In this document: in pieces, positions 52,618-60,113 of the stretch
How the letters are laid out: each line of letters starts with the position of its first letter
Position numbering within the stretch: the stretch's first letter is position 1
Assembly (NCBI RefSeq): GCF_025137375.1
Contig: NZ_CP073720.1
Coordinates: 7,402,501 to 7,466,500, forward strand
Length of the DNA: 64,000 bases
Origin: Dactylosporangium fulvum
GTDB lineage: Bacteria > Actinomycetota > Actinomycetes > Mycobacteriales > Micromonosporaceae
Direction: 5' to 3'
Position numbers and translations under genes: made by a program
The notes under the pieces: generated by a model
The model's input: only the letters and a program-made list of their open reading frames with translations
Told to the model about the DNA's origin: nothing
Databases searched by the model: none

Positions 52618-54445
52618 CCTGGTCCTCGGTATCTCCGCCTACTATCACGACAGTGCGGCGGCGCTCGTCTGCGACGGCCGGCCCGTCGCGGCCGCACAGG
52701 AGGAGCGCTTCACCCGCCGCCGCCACGATTCGGCGTTCCCGGCCCGCGCGGTCGCGTATGCGCTCGGCGAGGCCGGTGCCACGCTCGCGGACGTGTCGGC
52801 GATCGCCTACTACGAGGACCCGGCGCTGAAGTTCCGCCGCGTCCTGGCGACGTATCTGGGCGCGGTCCCGTTCGGGCTGGCCTCGTTCCGGGACACCCTG
52901 CCCGGCTGGTGGACGTCGAAGCGGCGGATCCTCGACGTCGTCCGCCGCGAGCTCGAGGGACTGGCCCTGGGCCCGGTGCCGGAGATCAGTTGCCGGCGCC
53001 ACCACGAGTCGCACGCGGCGTCGGCGTTCTTCGTCAGCCCGTACGAGTCGGCCGCCGTGCTGTGCATCGACGGTGTCGGCGAGTGGGCGACCACCTCGAT
53101 CTGGCACGGGCAGGGCACCCGGCTGAAGCCGTTGGTCGAGATCCGGTTCCCGCACTCGCTCGGCCTGCTCTACTCGGCCTTCACCTACTTCTGCGGGTTC
53201 AAGGTCGACTCCGGTGAGTACAAGCTGATGGGCCTCGCGCCCTACGGCGAGCCCCGGTACGCCGACCTGATCCGCGAGCGGCTGATCGACGTCAAGCCGG
53301 ACGGCTCCTTCCGCCTGAACATGCGCTATTTCGAGTTCATGCGCGGCCAGGTGATGACCGGTCGCGGCTTCGAGAAGCTGTTCGGCGGTCCGCGCCGGGA
53401 GCCCGAGGCAGAGCTGACCCGGCGCGAGTTCGACCTGGCCGCGTCCGTGCAGCTGGTGACCGAGGATGTCGTGCTCAGGCTCGCGCGGACCGCACGCGCG
53501 CTGACCGGCGAGTCACGGCTGTGCATGGCCGGCGGTGTCGCCCTGAACTGCGTCGCCAACGGAAGGATCATCGCCAACTCCGTCTTCGACGAGATCTGGG
53601 TCCAGCCCGCGGCGGGCGATGCCGGCGGTGCGCTGGGCGCGGCGCTCGCGGTCGCGGTCGACCGGGGCGCCGAGCGCGCCCACGTCGGCACCGGACTCGA
53701 CGGGATGTCCGGATCGCTGCTGGGACCTGCGTACAGCGACGACCAGATCGCCGCCTACCTGACGGCGGGCGGGATCCCGCACCGCCGGCTCGAGCCGGCG
53801 GAGTTGGCCGCCGAGGTCGCGAAGGCGATCGCGGCGGGGAAGGTCGTGGGCTGGTTCCAGGGCCGGATGGAGTTCGGCCCGCGTGCGCTCGGCGCGCGGT
53901 CGATCCTCGGCGACCCGCGCGATCCGCGGACCCAGTCGGTGATGAATCTGAAGATCAAGTTTCGGGAGTCGTTCCGTCCGTTCGCGCCGTCGGTGCTCGC
54001 CGACGACGCGAAGGACTTCTTCGACCTTCCGCAGGACAGCCCGTACATGCTCGTGGTCGCGCCGGTCGCCGAGGCGGCTCGCCTCGCCGTCGAGGCGGAT
54101 TCCGGCCGCACCGGTCTCGATCTGCTCAAGGTGCCCCGGTCGGTGATCCCGGCGGTCACGCACGTGGACTACTCCGCGCGCGTGCAGACCGTCCGCGGCC
54201 GGGACAACCCTCCGTACCATCAACTACTCCTCGCGCTGAAGCAGCAAACCGGTAGCAGCGTCGTGGTGAACACGTCGTTCAACGTCCGCGGCGAGCCGAT
54301 CGTCAACACGCCGCACGAGGCCTACACGTGCTTCATGCGGACCGACATCGACGTGCTCGCGCTCGGCGGATTCCTGTTGCAGAAGTCCGACCAGCCCGAG
54401 TGGAAAGAGGAGCTGGACTGGCGTGCCGAAGTGCCCCTCGACTGA
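52610..54445 (+). CDS. O-carbamoyltransferase (TobZ/CmcH/NodU family)
   Basis: 611 aa. YrdC/Kae1-type fusion enzyme: LGISAYYHDSAAAL start, RHHESHAASAFFVSP (HxxxH metal site), VLCIDGVGEW, SGEYKLMGLAPYGEP, AGGVALNCVANGRI, FQGRMEFGPRALGARSIL and VVVNTSFNVRGEPIVNTP. It uses carbamoyl phosphate and ATP to put a carbamoyl group on a hydroxyl. It starts 8 bases inside the HDO gene after GAGG. The acceptor hydroxyl in this product may be the one made by a cluster hydroxylase. Confidence 0.92.
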   Translation: MSDLVLGISAYYHDSAAALVCDGRPVAAAQEERFTRRRHDSAFPARAVAYALGEAGATLADVSAIAYYEDPALKFRRVLATYLGAVPFGLASFRDTLPGWWTSKRRILDVVRRELEGLALGPVPEISCRRHHESHAASAFFVSPYESAAVLCIDGVGEWATTSIWHGQGTRLKPLVEIRFPHSLGLLYSAFTYFCGFKVDSGEYKLMGLAPYGEPRYADLIRERLIDVKPDGSFRLNMRYFEFMRGQVMTGRGFEKLFGGPRREPEAELTRREFDLAASVQLVTEDVVLRLARTARALTGESRLCMAGGVALNCVANGRIIANSVFDEIWVQPAAGDAGGALGAALAVAVDRGAERAHVGTGLDGMSGSLLGPAYSDDQIAAYLTAGGIPHRRLEPAELAAEVAKAIAAGKVVGWFQGRMEFGPRALGARSILGDPRDPRTQSVMNLKIKFRESFRPFAPSVLADDAKDFFDLPQDSPYMLVVAPVAEAARLAVEADSGRTGLDLLKVPRSVIPAVTHVDYSARVQTVRGRDNPPYHQLLLALKQQTGSSVVVNTSFNVRGEPIVNTPHEAYTCFMRTDIDVLALGGFLLQKSDQPEWKEELDWRAEVPLD

Positions 54446-54478
54446 CCGCACCCGCCTCCCGCACCGAATGGATCCCTG

Positions 54479-54616
54479 ATGCGCAAAGCCCTGCTCACGA
54501 TCGCCTATGTCCTGCTCGTGATCCCGGCCGGCCTGGTGACCCGGGTCCTGCGTGATCCGATGCGCCGGTCCTGGTCGCGGGGACGCCAGAGCTACTGGCA
54601 GAACTCGGCCGGTTGA
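54479..54616 (+). CDS. Small single-span membrane protein (SxtJ-like)
   Basis: 45 aa: a hydrophobic segment LLTIAYVLLVIPAGLVTRVL, then a basic tail with RDPMRRSW and SYW. Short proteins with one helix followed by LLRDPLRR-type and SYW motifs are encoded beside carbamoyltransferases (SxtJ in saxitoxin clusters). ATG 54479 lies 34 bases after the carbamoyltransferase stop, same strand. Function unknown; maybe a membrane anchor. Confidence 0.6.
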   Translation: MRKALLTIAYVLLVIPAGLVTRVLRDPMRRSWSRGRQSYWQNSAG

Positions 54617-54669
54617 CGCCGTCGCCGGCGCGGTGCGTCAGGCACGGCCGGCGGCGCCGCGCGTGCCGA

Positions 54670-55902
54670 TCACGCCGGGCTGAAGACCACCTGGTCGGCG
54701 ATCGTCCGCTCGATCGCGCGGACCGCGGTGAGCACCGCCTCCGGTCGCTCGACCACGCCCTCCACCACACCGATCGTGCCCTGGGTGCCCTGTCGCCAGT
54801 CGACCCGGTCGCCGGGCGCGGCGATGAGGACGACCGAGAGGATGTCCGAGCGGTCCGCGAGACCGGCCACGCCGCCCCAGGAGGCGAGCCGCCAGTCGCC
54901 GACCGGGGGCAGGATCTGGTAGCAGAACGCGACCGCGGAGGGCCCGCCGGTCGGCGCCACCGGCCGGCGGCCGGCGGCCACGTCGAACGCCATCCGGACC
55001 GCTTCCACGCCGTACGACCGGTAGAGCAGCGTGGCCACGTAGCCGCCCAGGCGGGCGTTCACCTCGATCACCACGGGCCCGTCGGCAGTCAGCTTCAGCT
55101 CGACGTCCGTCCAGCCGTCCTCCAGGCCGAGCGCCCGGCAAGCCGCCTCGGCGACCCGGTAGACCTCCGCCTCGGCCGCCGCGGGCAGCAGGCCGGGCAC
55201 GAAGAAGCCGCTCTCCCGGAACGGGTCCTTCAGCGGCAGCCGCGAGTTGAGCATCTGGTAGGCGACCGTGCCGCGCCACAGCAGCATCTCGACGGACACG
55301 TAGTCGCCGAGGTCGGGACCGGCGACCGAGGGGCAGCCGACCAGCATCTCCTCGACCACGAACCGGTCGGCGTCACCCGCGGCGAACGCGTCGGCGGCGT
55401 ACCGCAGCGCGTCCTGCGGGCCGTCCAGGCGGTACGTGTGCCGGCTGGACGCGCCCCGAACCGGCTTGAACACCGCCGGCGTGCCCACCGCGGCGAGGGC
55501 TTCCAGCACCTGGTCGGGCCGGTCGAGCACGCGAATTCGCGGCACCCGGAGCCCCCCCTCGCGAAGCCGCTGCCGCTGGACGTGCTTGTCGGTGGCGGCG
55601 AGCACCGCGCTCTCCGAGTGGTACCGCAGGCCGAGCCGGGACGCCAGCCGCGCGGCAAGCGGCAGGTCGGGATCGGAGAACGCCACGATGCCGTCCGGCC
55701 GGCGGGCCGCGAGCACGGCGGCTCCGGCCGCCTCGTCGGTCACGTCGACGACCTCACCGACCGCCGCCAGCAGCTCGGTCAATCCGTCCGGCAGGGCGCC
55801 GACGGGCGCGGCGAACAGCAGGTCGTAGCCCTCGGCGTCGGCGGCCAGTTCGAGCGGGGTGGCGGCACCGGCCGTGTAGACCACGACCACCGTGGCCGTC
55901 AT
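54670..55902 (-). CDS. ATP-grasp ligase
   Basis: 410 aa. The ATP-grasp core is clear: GTPAVFKPVRGASSRHTYRL (ATP lysine and loop), FVVEEMLVG, ELKLTADGPVVIEVNARLGG (metal Glu and Asn). Such enzymes join a carboxylate to an amine through an acyl phosphate; relatives in clusters (dapdiamide, bacilysin types) form amide or dipeptide bonds. It overlaps the desaturase stop by 4 bases. It may add a residue to, or pre-join, a building block for the NRPS. Confidence 0.82.
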   Translation of the reverse strand: MTATVVVVYTAGAATPLELAADAEGYDLLFAAPVGALPDGLTELLAAVGEVVDVTDEAAGAAVLAARRPDGIVAFSDPDLPLAARLASRLGLRYHSESAVLAATDKHVQRQRLREGGLRVPRIRVLDRPDQVLEALAAVGTPAVFKPVRGASSRHTYRLDGPQDALRYAADAFAAGDADRFVVEEMLVGCPSVAGPDLGDYVSVEMLLWRGTVAYQMLNSRLPLKDPFRESGFFVPGLLPAAAEAEVYRVAEAACRALGLEDGWTDVELKLTADGPVVIEVNARLGGYVATLLYRSYGVEAVRMAFDVAAGRRPVAPTGGPSAVAFCYQILPPVGDWRLASWGGVAGLADRSDILSVVLIAAPGDRVDWRQGTQGTIGVVEGVVERPEAVLTAVRAIERTIADQVVFSPA

Positions 55903-56909
55903 GCGCCGACGAGCGCGGCACCGGTGCGGTCCCGCTGCAGGGGTAGTGACCGGTAGATCTGCTCCAGGCCGCCCAGGGCACCGCCGAGCCGGGGCAGGGC
56001 CGCGTACACCGGGTCGCGGCGCAGGATCGCGTCGACCTCGCGCAGCCGCCACATCGGCGTTCGGGGGAACAGGTGGTGGACCAGGTGGAAGCCCTCGCCG
56101 TCCTTCTCCCCCAGCAGGAACCGGGTGCCCAGTCCGTACACCCGGTTCCAGGACATGTAGATGTCCGTCCGGGGGGCCGTCTCGAGGAGCGGGAAGTGCT
56201 CCATCAGCTCGGCCACCGCGCCGATCCACACCTGCGTGGTGACGAGCGGTACGAACCAGAGCAGCAGCAACCACGGCCACCAGCCGCCCAGGACGGCCCA
56301 GGCGAGCACCGCCGCCAGCAGGATCACCCGGAGCACTCGCTCGGCCGGGCGCTCGCCGGCTGTCATGATGCGGTGCCGCAGCAGGTAGAGCACGTACGAG
56401 GCGGTCGACCGCGGCGTCACGACGCGCCACAGGTACTGGCGCAGCGCCCGGCGGCTCAGGTTGTCTCCGCACAGCCCGTTGTCCCGGTACTGGCGGTAGT
56501 CCGGGTCCCGGTCCGGATCGCCCAGCCGGCCGTGGTGCTCGCCGAGGTGCGAGGCCCGGTAGCCGGTGTAGCTCTGCAGCACGGGGTATCCGCCGAGGAC
56601 CGCGCCGATCACGCTGCCGACCCGGTGGTTGGCCATGAACGCCCGGTGCGTGGCCATGTGCAGCATGCCGGCGACGGCCCGCTGGCGGCCGCCGATGAAA
56701 AACACCGCCACGACGTACACGGGCACGGCCAGCCACCAGGGGGCGTGCCGCCACGTCAGCACCGAGGTCGCGCACCAGAAGGCGATCCAGGTCCAGTGCT
56801 CGACGGCCTCGAGCGGGCCGTGCCTGTTGTCCGGCCGGGACGCCGCCCGGACCGCGGCGAGGATGTCCGGCGCGAAGCGGTGCCGCTCGGCGAGATCCGA
56901 ATCGCCCAC
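55899..56909 (-). CDS. Membrane di-iron fatty-acid desaturase-type enzyme (second)
   Basis: 336 aa. Histidine boxes HMATH, HLGEHHG and HLVHH, with hydrophobic helices around WLAVPVYVVAVFFIGG and WPWLLLLWFVPLV. GTG 56909 follows GGGGGAGGA. Not a recent copy of the 47254 gene; sequences differ strongly outside the boxes. It could desaturate or hydroxylate an acyl or aminoacyl group of the product. Confidence 0.83.
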   Translation of the reverse strand: MGDSDLAERHRFAPDILAAVRAASRPDNRHGPLEAVEHWTWIAFWCATSVLTWRHAPWWLAVPVYVVAVFFIGGRQRAVAGMLHMATHRAFMANHRVGSVIGAVLGGYPVLQSYTGYRASHLGEHHGRLGDPDRDPDYRQYRDNGLCGDNLSRRALRQYLWRVVTPRSTASYVLYLLRHRIMTAGERPAERVLRVILLAAVLAWAVLGGWWPWLLLLWFVPLVTTQVWIGAVAELMEHFPLLETAPRTDIYMSWNRVYGLGTRFLLGEKDGEGFHLVHHLFPRTPMWRLREVDAILRRDPVYAALPRLGGALGGLEQIYRSLPLQRDRTGAALVGA

Positions 56910-56952
56910 AGTCCTCCCCCTTCACTCACTGGCGTCCAACTGACGACGCTCA

Positions 56953-57717
56953 TCAGTTAGACATCCGGGCCAGGATGTCGGCAATCAGCTCGGCTTCCTG
57001 GGACTGGAGGTAGAAGTGGTCGCCGTCGAACCGCCGCCAGGCGGCCGGGCCGGAGGTCAGCTCACCCCAGGCGGACAGCTCGGCCGGCACGTCGCCGGGG
57101 TCGCCGCTGCCCGCGTAGGCGACGATCGGGCACCGCAGCCGCACCGGATCGCCGCAGTGGTAGGACAGCACCGCCCGGACGTCGGCCAGCAGCGCCGGCA
57201 GCACGAGCTCGCGCAGTTCCGGGTGGTCGAACACCATCGGATCGCTCCAGCCGGACGCCCGGGCCTCCGCCTCGACGGTGGCGTCGTCGAGTGCCTCCGG
57301 GGATGGCATGGACCGGTGCGGGGCGAGCTGGCCGGAGACGAACAGGCCGGCCGGATCCGGCCCGGCGCCGGCCTCCAGGCGGGTCGCGACCTCGTAGGCG
57401 ACGAGGCCGCCCATGCTGTGCCCGAACAGGTACAGCGGCCGGTCGGCGTAGGGCGCGAGCGCCGGGACGAGCGCATCGGCGATCTCCGGTACGGACCGCG
57501 CGCAGGGCTCGGCCAGCCGATCCTGCCGGCCGGGGTACTGCACGGTGATCAGCTCGACCCGGGCCGGCAGCCGGGCGGCCCAGGGGGCGTAGGCGCTGGC
57601 CGTGCCGCCGGCGTGCGGCAGGCACACGAGGCGGGCCGACGGGTCGTGACACGGGCGTGGCCGGCGCAGCCATCGCGCCGACGCGCCGAAGGTGCCCGTT
57701 GTCGTGGGTACGGTCAT
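56953..57717 (-). CDS. Type II thioesterase
   Basis: 254 aa alpha/beta hydrolase of the NRPS editing class: LVCLPHAGGTASAYAPWAAR, nucleophile elbow FGHSMGGLVAYE, catalytic Asp in AYAGSGDP, and His in FDGDHFYL. It clears misprimed or stalled groups from T domains. First gene of block D, divergent from the Aat-like gene. Confidence 0.9.
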   Translation of the reverse strand: MTVPTTTGTFGASARWLRRPRPCHDPSARLVCLPHAGGTASAYAPWAARLPARVELITVQYPGRQDRLAEPCARSVPEIADALVPALAPYADRPLYLFGHSMGGLVAYEVATRLEAGAGPDPAGLFVSGQLAPHRSMPSPEALDDATVEAEARASGWSDPMVFDHPELRELVLPALLADVRAVLSYHCGDPVRLRCPIVAYAGSGDPGDVPAELSAWGELTSGPAAWRRFDGDHFYLQSQEAELIADILARMSN

Positions 57718-57799
57718 CGAGGGCTCCCGTCAGTCGCTGGTCTGAGGCCAGAATCTGGATGTGTTTCGTTGCGAGGGATGCGTCTGGGACGGACTTGCG

Positions 57800-58606
57800 A
57801 TGGATAGTGCCCCGGTCGACGTGCCGGTCGCGATCGGTGGCCGGATCGAGCCGGCCACGGTGCTCGGCGGCTACCGGCACGGCACCTACCCGATGCCGGC
57901 GGCATCAGCGGCCGAAATCGAGGTGAATCACTTCCTGTACGAGGATTCGGTGGCCGCCGGGACGACCGTGGTGCTCGACTCGCCGCTGCCCGATCCGTAC
58001 GCGTTGACCTGGTGGTCCCCGGACCCGCGACCGGTCGTCCCGTACGGGCGGTTGACCAAGCCGCGCAGCCTCATGAGGCTGTTGCGCAACCGGCTGCAAT
58101 GGACCACCACCGCGAACCAGGGCTTCGACCAGGTGCTCGCCGAATGCCGCCGGAACCGTACTCCCGAGTGGCTGACCGACGAGCTGTGCGAGTGCATGGT
58201 GGAGCTGCACAAGCTGGGCTGGGCCCACAGCGTCGAGGTGTGGGACGGCGACGAGCTGGTGGGGGGCGCCGTCGGTGTCGGCACCGGCACGGTGTTCTCC
58301 CTGGACACCTGCTTCCACCGGCAGACCAACGCCTCGAAGGTGGCGTTGCTCGACATGGAGCACCGGCTGGCCGGCACCGGCGTGACGCTGCTGGACGTCG
58401 AGTGGGACAGCGAACGGAACCAGCGGCTCGGCGCCGGACCGGTACCGCGGCACGAGTTTCTCGCCACCCTGGCCCGCGGCGGCGGTCCGGTCCCACTGGC
58501 CGGCGGCGTGGAGGAGGTACGCCGCCTGGGATTCCTGCGCACTTCGCCCGGTCCGGCTCGGCGAGGCCTCGCGGAGGCCGACCCGGACCAGACGACTCCC
58601 GAGTGA
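57800..58606 (+). CDS. Leucyl/phenylalanyl-tRNA transferase (Aat)-like protein
   Basis: 268 aa. Motifs of the L/F-tRNA-protein transferase family: GGYRHGTYPMP, WWSPDPRPVVP, the PRSLMRLLRN helix, LHKLGWAHSVEVWDGDELVG, SLDTCFHRQTNASKVAL, and LGAGPVPRHEFLATL. Aat moves an aminoacyl group from tRNA to a protein N terminus. A copy inside an NRPS cluster suggests tRNA-dependent aminoacylation of a small molecule or carrier. Start ATG 57800 chosen; GTG 57761 is also in frame. Alone on the plus strand ahead of the regulator. Confidence 0.78.
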   Translation: MDSAPVDVPVAIGGRIEPATVLGGYRHGTYPMPAASAAEIEVNHFLYEDSVAAGTTVVLDSPLPDPYALTWWSPDPRPVVPYGRLTKPRSLMRLLRNRLQWTTTANQGFDQVLAECRRNRTPEWLTDELCECMVELHKLGWAHSVEVWDGDELVGGAVGVGTGTVFSLDTCFHRQTNASKVALLDMEHRLAGTGVTLLDVEWDSERNQRLGAGPVPRHEFLATLARGGGPVPLAGGVEEVRRLGFLRTSPGPARRGLAEADPDQTTPE

Positions 58607-58722
58607 GCCGTTGACCCCAAAACAGGTGAGTCCCGCACGTCCGGCCGCGTGGTCAGGATGATCGAAGACCGTGCGTCTTCGCTCGACAACCGAGGCCGTG
58701 ACAAGGAACGGGGGCTGATCCA

Positions 58723-59760
58723 GTGCCGGTCGACATCTCTCAATCCCCAGACGAACCCCGATCCTCCGCCGGTGCGGAGCCGTCCGCGGAGCCGGCCTCG
58801 GCCTGGGACAGCGCCGTCGTGCGGCTGCCGATCTCCGCCGTCCGCGAGGCCGACTCGCCGCGGTCCGCGGGCGTGGACATGGCGCACGCGAGGTCGCTGG
58901 CGCAGACGGAGGCGGACCTGCCACCGATCGTGGTGCACCGTACGACGATGCGCGTGATCGACGGCATGCACCGGCTCACCGCCGCCCGGCTGCGCGGCGA
59001 GCCGGAGATCTCCGCGAAGCTGTTCGACGGCGACGGCGACGAGGCGTTCCTGCTCGCCGTCCGGCTCAACGTGTCGCACGGCATGCCCCTCACGATCGCC
59101 GATCGGCGAGCCGCGGCGGTCCGGATCATCCGCACCCACCCGCGGCTGTCCGACCGGGCCATCGGCTTCACCGCCGGTCTGGCCGCGAAGACCGTCGGAT
59201 CGCTGCGCCGCGAGCTCGACGGCCCGTCGGTGGAGGCGCGGGTCGGCCGGGACGGCCGGGTCCGCCCGATCAACGGGGCGGCCGGGCGGCGGGCAGCAGC
59301 CGAGCTGATCGCCATCCACCCGGACGCGACCCTGCGCCGGATCGCACAGGATGCCGGCATCTCGGTGGAGACCGCGCGGAGTGTCCGGGCGCGCCTACGG
59401 GCCGGCGAGGATCCGGTACTGGACCGGCGGACCCGGCCGGAGCGCGCCGACCGGGCGGTGAACCGGCAGATGACCGTGAAGCTGCCGGAGGCCGATCCCT
59501 CCGACGAGCTGCGGTCGCTGCTCGAGACCATCCAGCGGGACCCGTCCCTGCGCTACACCGAGTCCGGCCGGATGCTGCTGCGCTGGCTCGGTCCGCGGGT
59601 GCTGCTGCCCGACGAGATCCCGCTCTCGTTGCGCCGTATCCCGCCGCACTCCCGGCTCAACCTCGGCTCGCTGGCACGGTCCTGCGCGGCGGCCTGGATC
59701 CAGCTCGCCATGGGGCTCGAGGACGACCACGTCGACAAGGCGAGCGGCCAGCACGGCTGA
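58723..59760 (+). CDS. StrR-family pathway activator (ParB/Srx-like N domain)
   Basis: 345 aa. ParB-like N-terminal domain (VRLPISAVREADSPR, RVIDGMHRLTAARLRGE) and a central helix-turn-helix (LSDRAIGFTAGLAAKTVGSL), the plan of StrR, NovG and Tei15, which activate antibiotic operons. GTG 58723. The C-terminal part (residues 240-345) is helical. It is the best candidate for the main activator of this cluster. It ends at a perfect 20-bp terminator. Confidence 0.85.
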   Translation: MPVDISQSPDEPRSSAGAEPSAEPASAWDSAVVRLPISAVREADSPRSAGVDMAHARSLAQTEADLPPIVVHRTTMRVIDGMHRLTAARLRGEPEISAKLFDGDGDEAFLLAVRLNVSHGMPLTIADRRAAAVRIIRTHPRLSDRAIGFTAGLAAKTVGSLRRELDGPSVEARVGRDGRVRPINGAAGRRAAAELIAIHPDATLRRIAQDAGISVETARSVRARLRAGEDPVLDRRTRPERADRAVNRQMTVKLPEADPSDELRSLLETIQRDPSLRYTESGRMLLRWLGPRVLLPDEIPLSLRRIPPHSRLNLGSLARSCAAAWIQLAMGLEDDHVDKASGQHG

Positions 59761-59766
59761 CCACGT

Positions 59767-59816
59767 CCGTCCCCTGTGGACCGGTGTCCGGTGAGGCACC
59801 GGTCCACAGGGGACGG
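59767..59816. terminator. Very strong bidirectional terminator
   Basis: Perfect 20-bp stem: arms 59767-59786 and 59797-59816, with a 10-base loop. It lies between the StrR-type gene and the converging small-protein/NRPS operon. Confidence 0.8.
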
Positions 59817-59825
59817 CAGGGCCGG

Positions 59826-60113
59826 TCAGCGGGGCCGCGCGCCGCTCGAGACGGCCAGCCGGATCCTCAGCCAGAGCCGCCACAGGTACGGCAGCGGCGT
59901 GCTGGCGCTCGCGTACGCCCCCGGCGGCACACCGATCCGGTCCGGGTGCACGCAGACCGGGACGCCCGACTCCGGAATGGTGCGGACCCCCTTCTCCCGG
60001 TCGAAGCGGGTCGACGACTTCGGCCGGGCCTCGACGTCGAACGCGCCCACCCGGAACCGCCGGATCGGGCAGGCCCGGCAGTACGCGGACGGCTGCCGCA
60101 CGGGCCCGGTCAT
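59826..60113 (-). CDS. Small Cys-containing protein of unknown function
   Basis: 95 aa, ATG overlapping the NRPS stop by 4 bases, so translationally coupled to it. Contains YCRACPIRRFRV, then PESGVPVCVHPDRIGVPPGA, and a tail PLPYLWRLWLRIRLA that could be a short amphipathic or membrane-touching helix. A C-x2-C plus a later Cys-x-His suggests a small metal site. No family recognised. Confidence 0.6.
   Translation of the reverse strand: MTGPVRQPSAYCRACPIRRFRVGAFDVEARPKSSTRFDREKGVRTIPESGVPVCVHPDRIGVPPGAYASASTPLPYLWRLWLRIRLAVSSGARPR

Noticed and set aside
54670..56925. A 751-aa fusion of desaturase and ATP-grasp protein
   Set aside because: The upstream part is an out-of-frame shadow of the desaturase; the ATP-grasp gene starts at ATG 55902 with an ATGA overlap.
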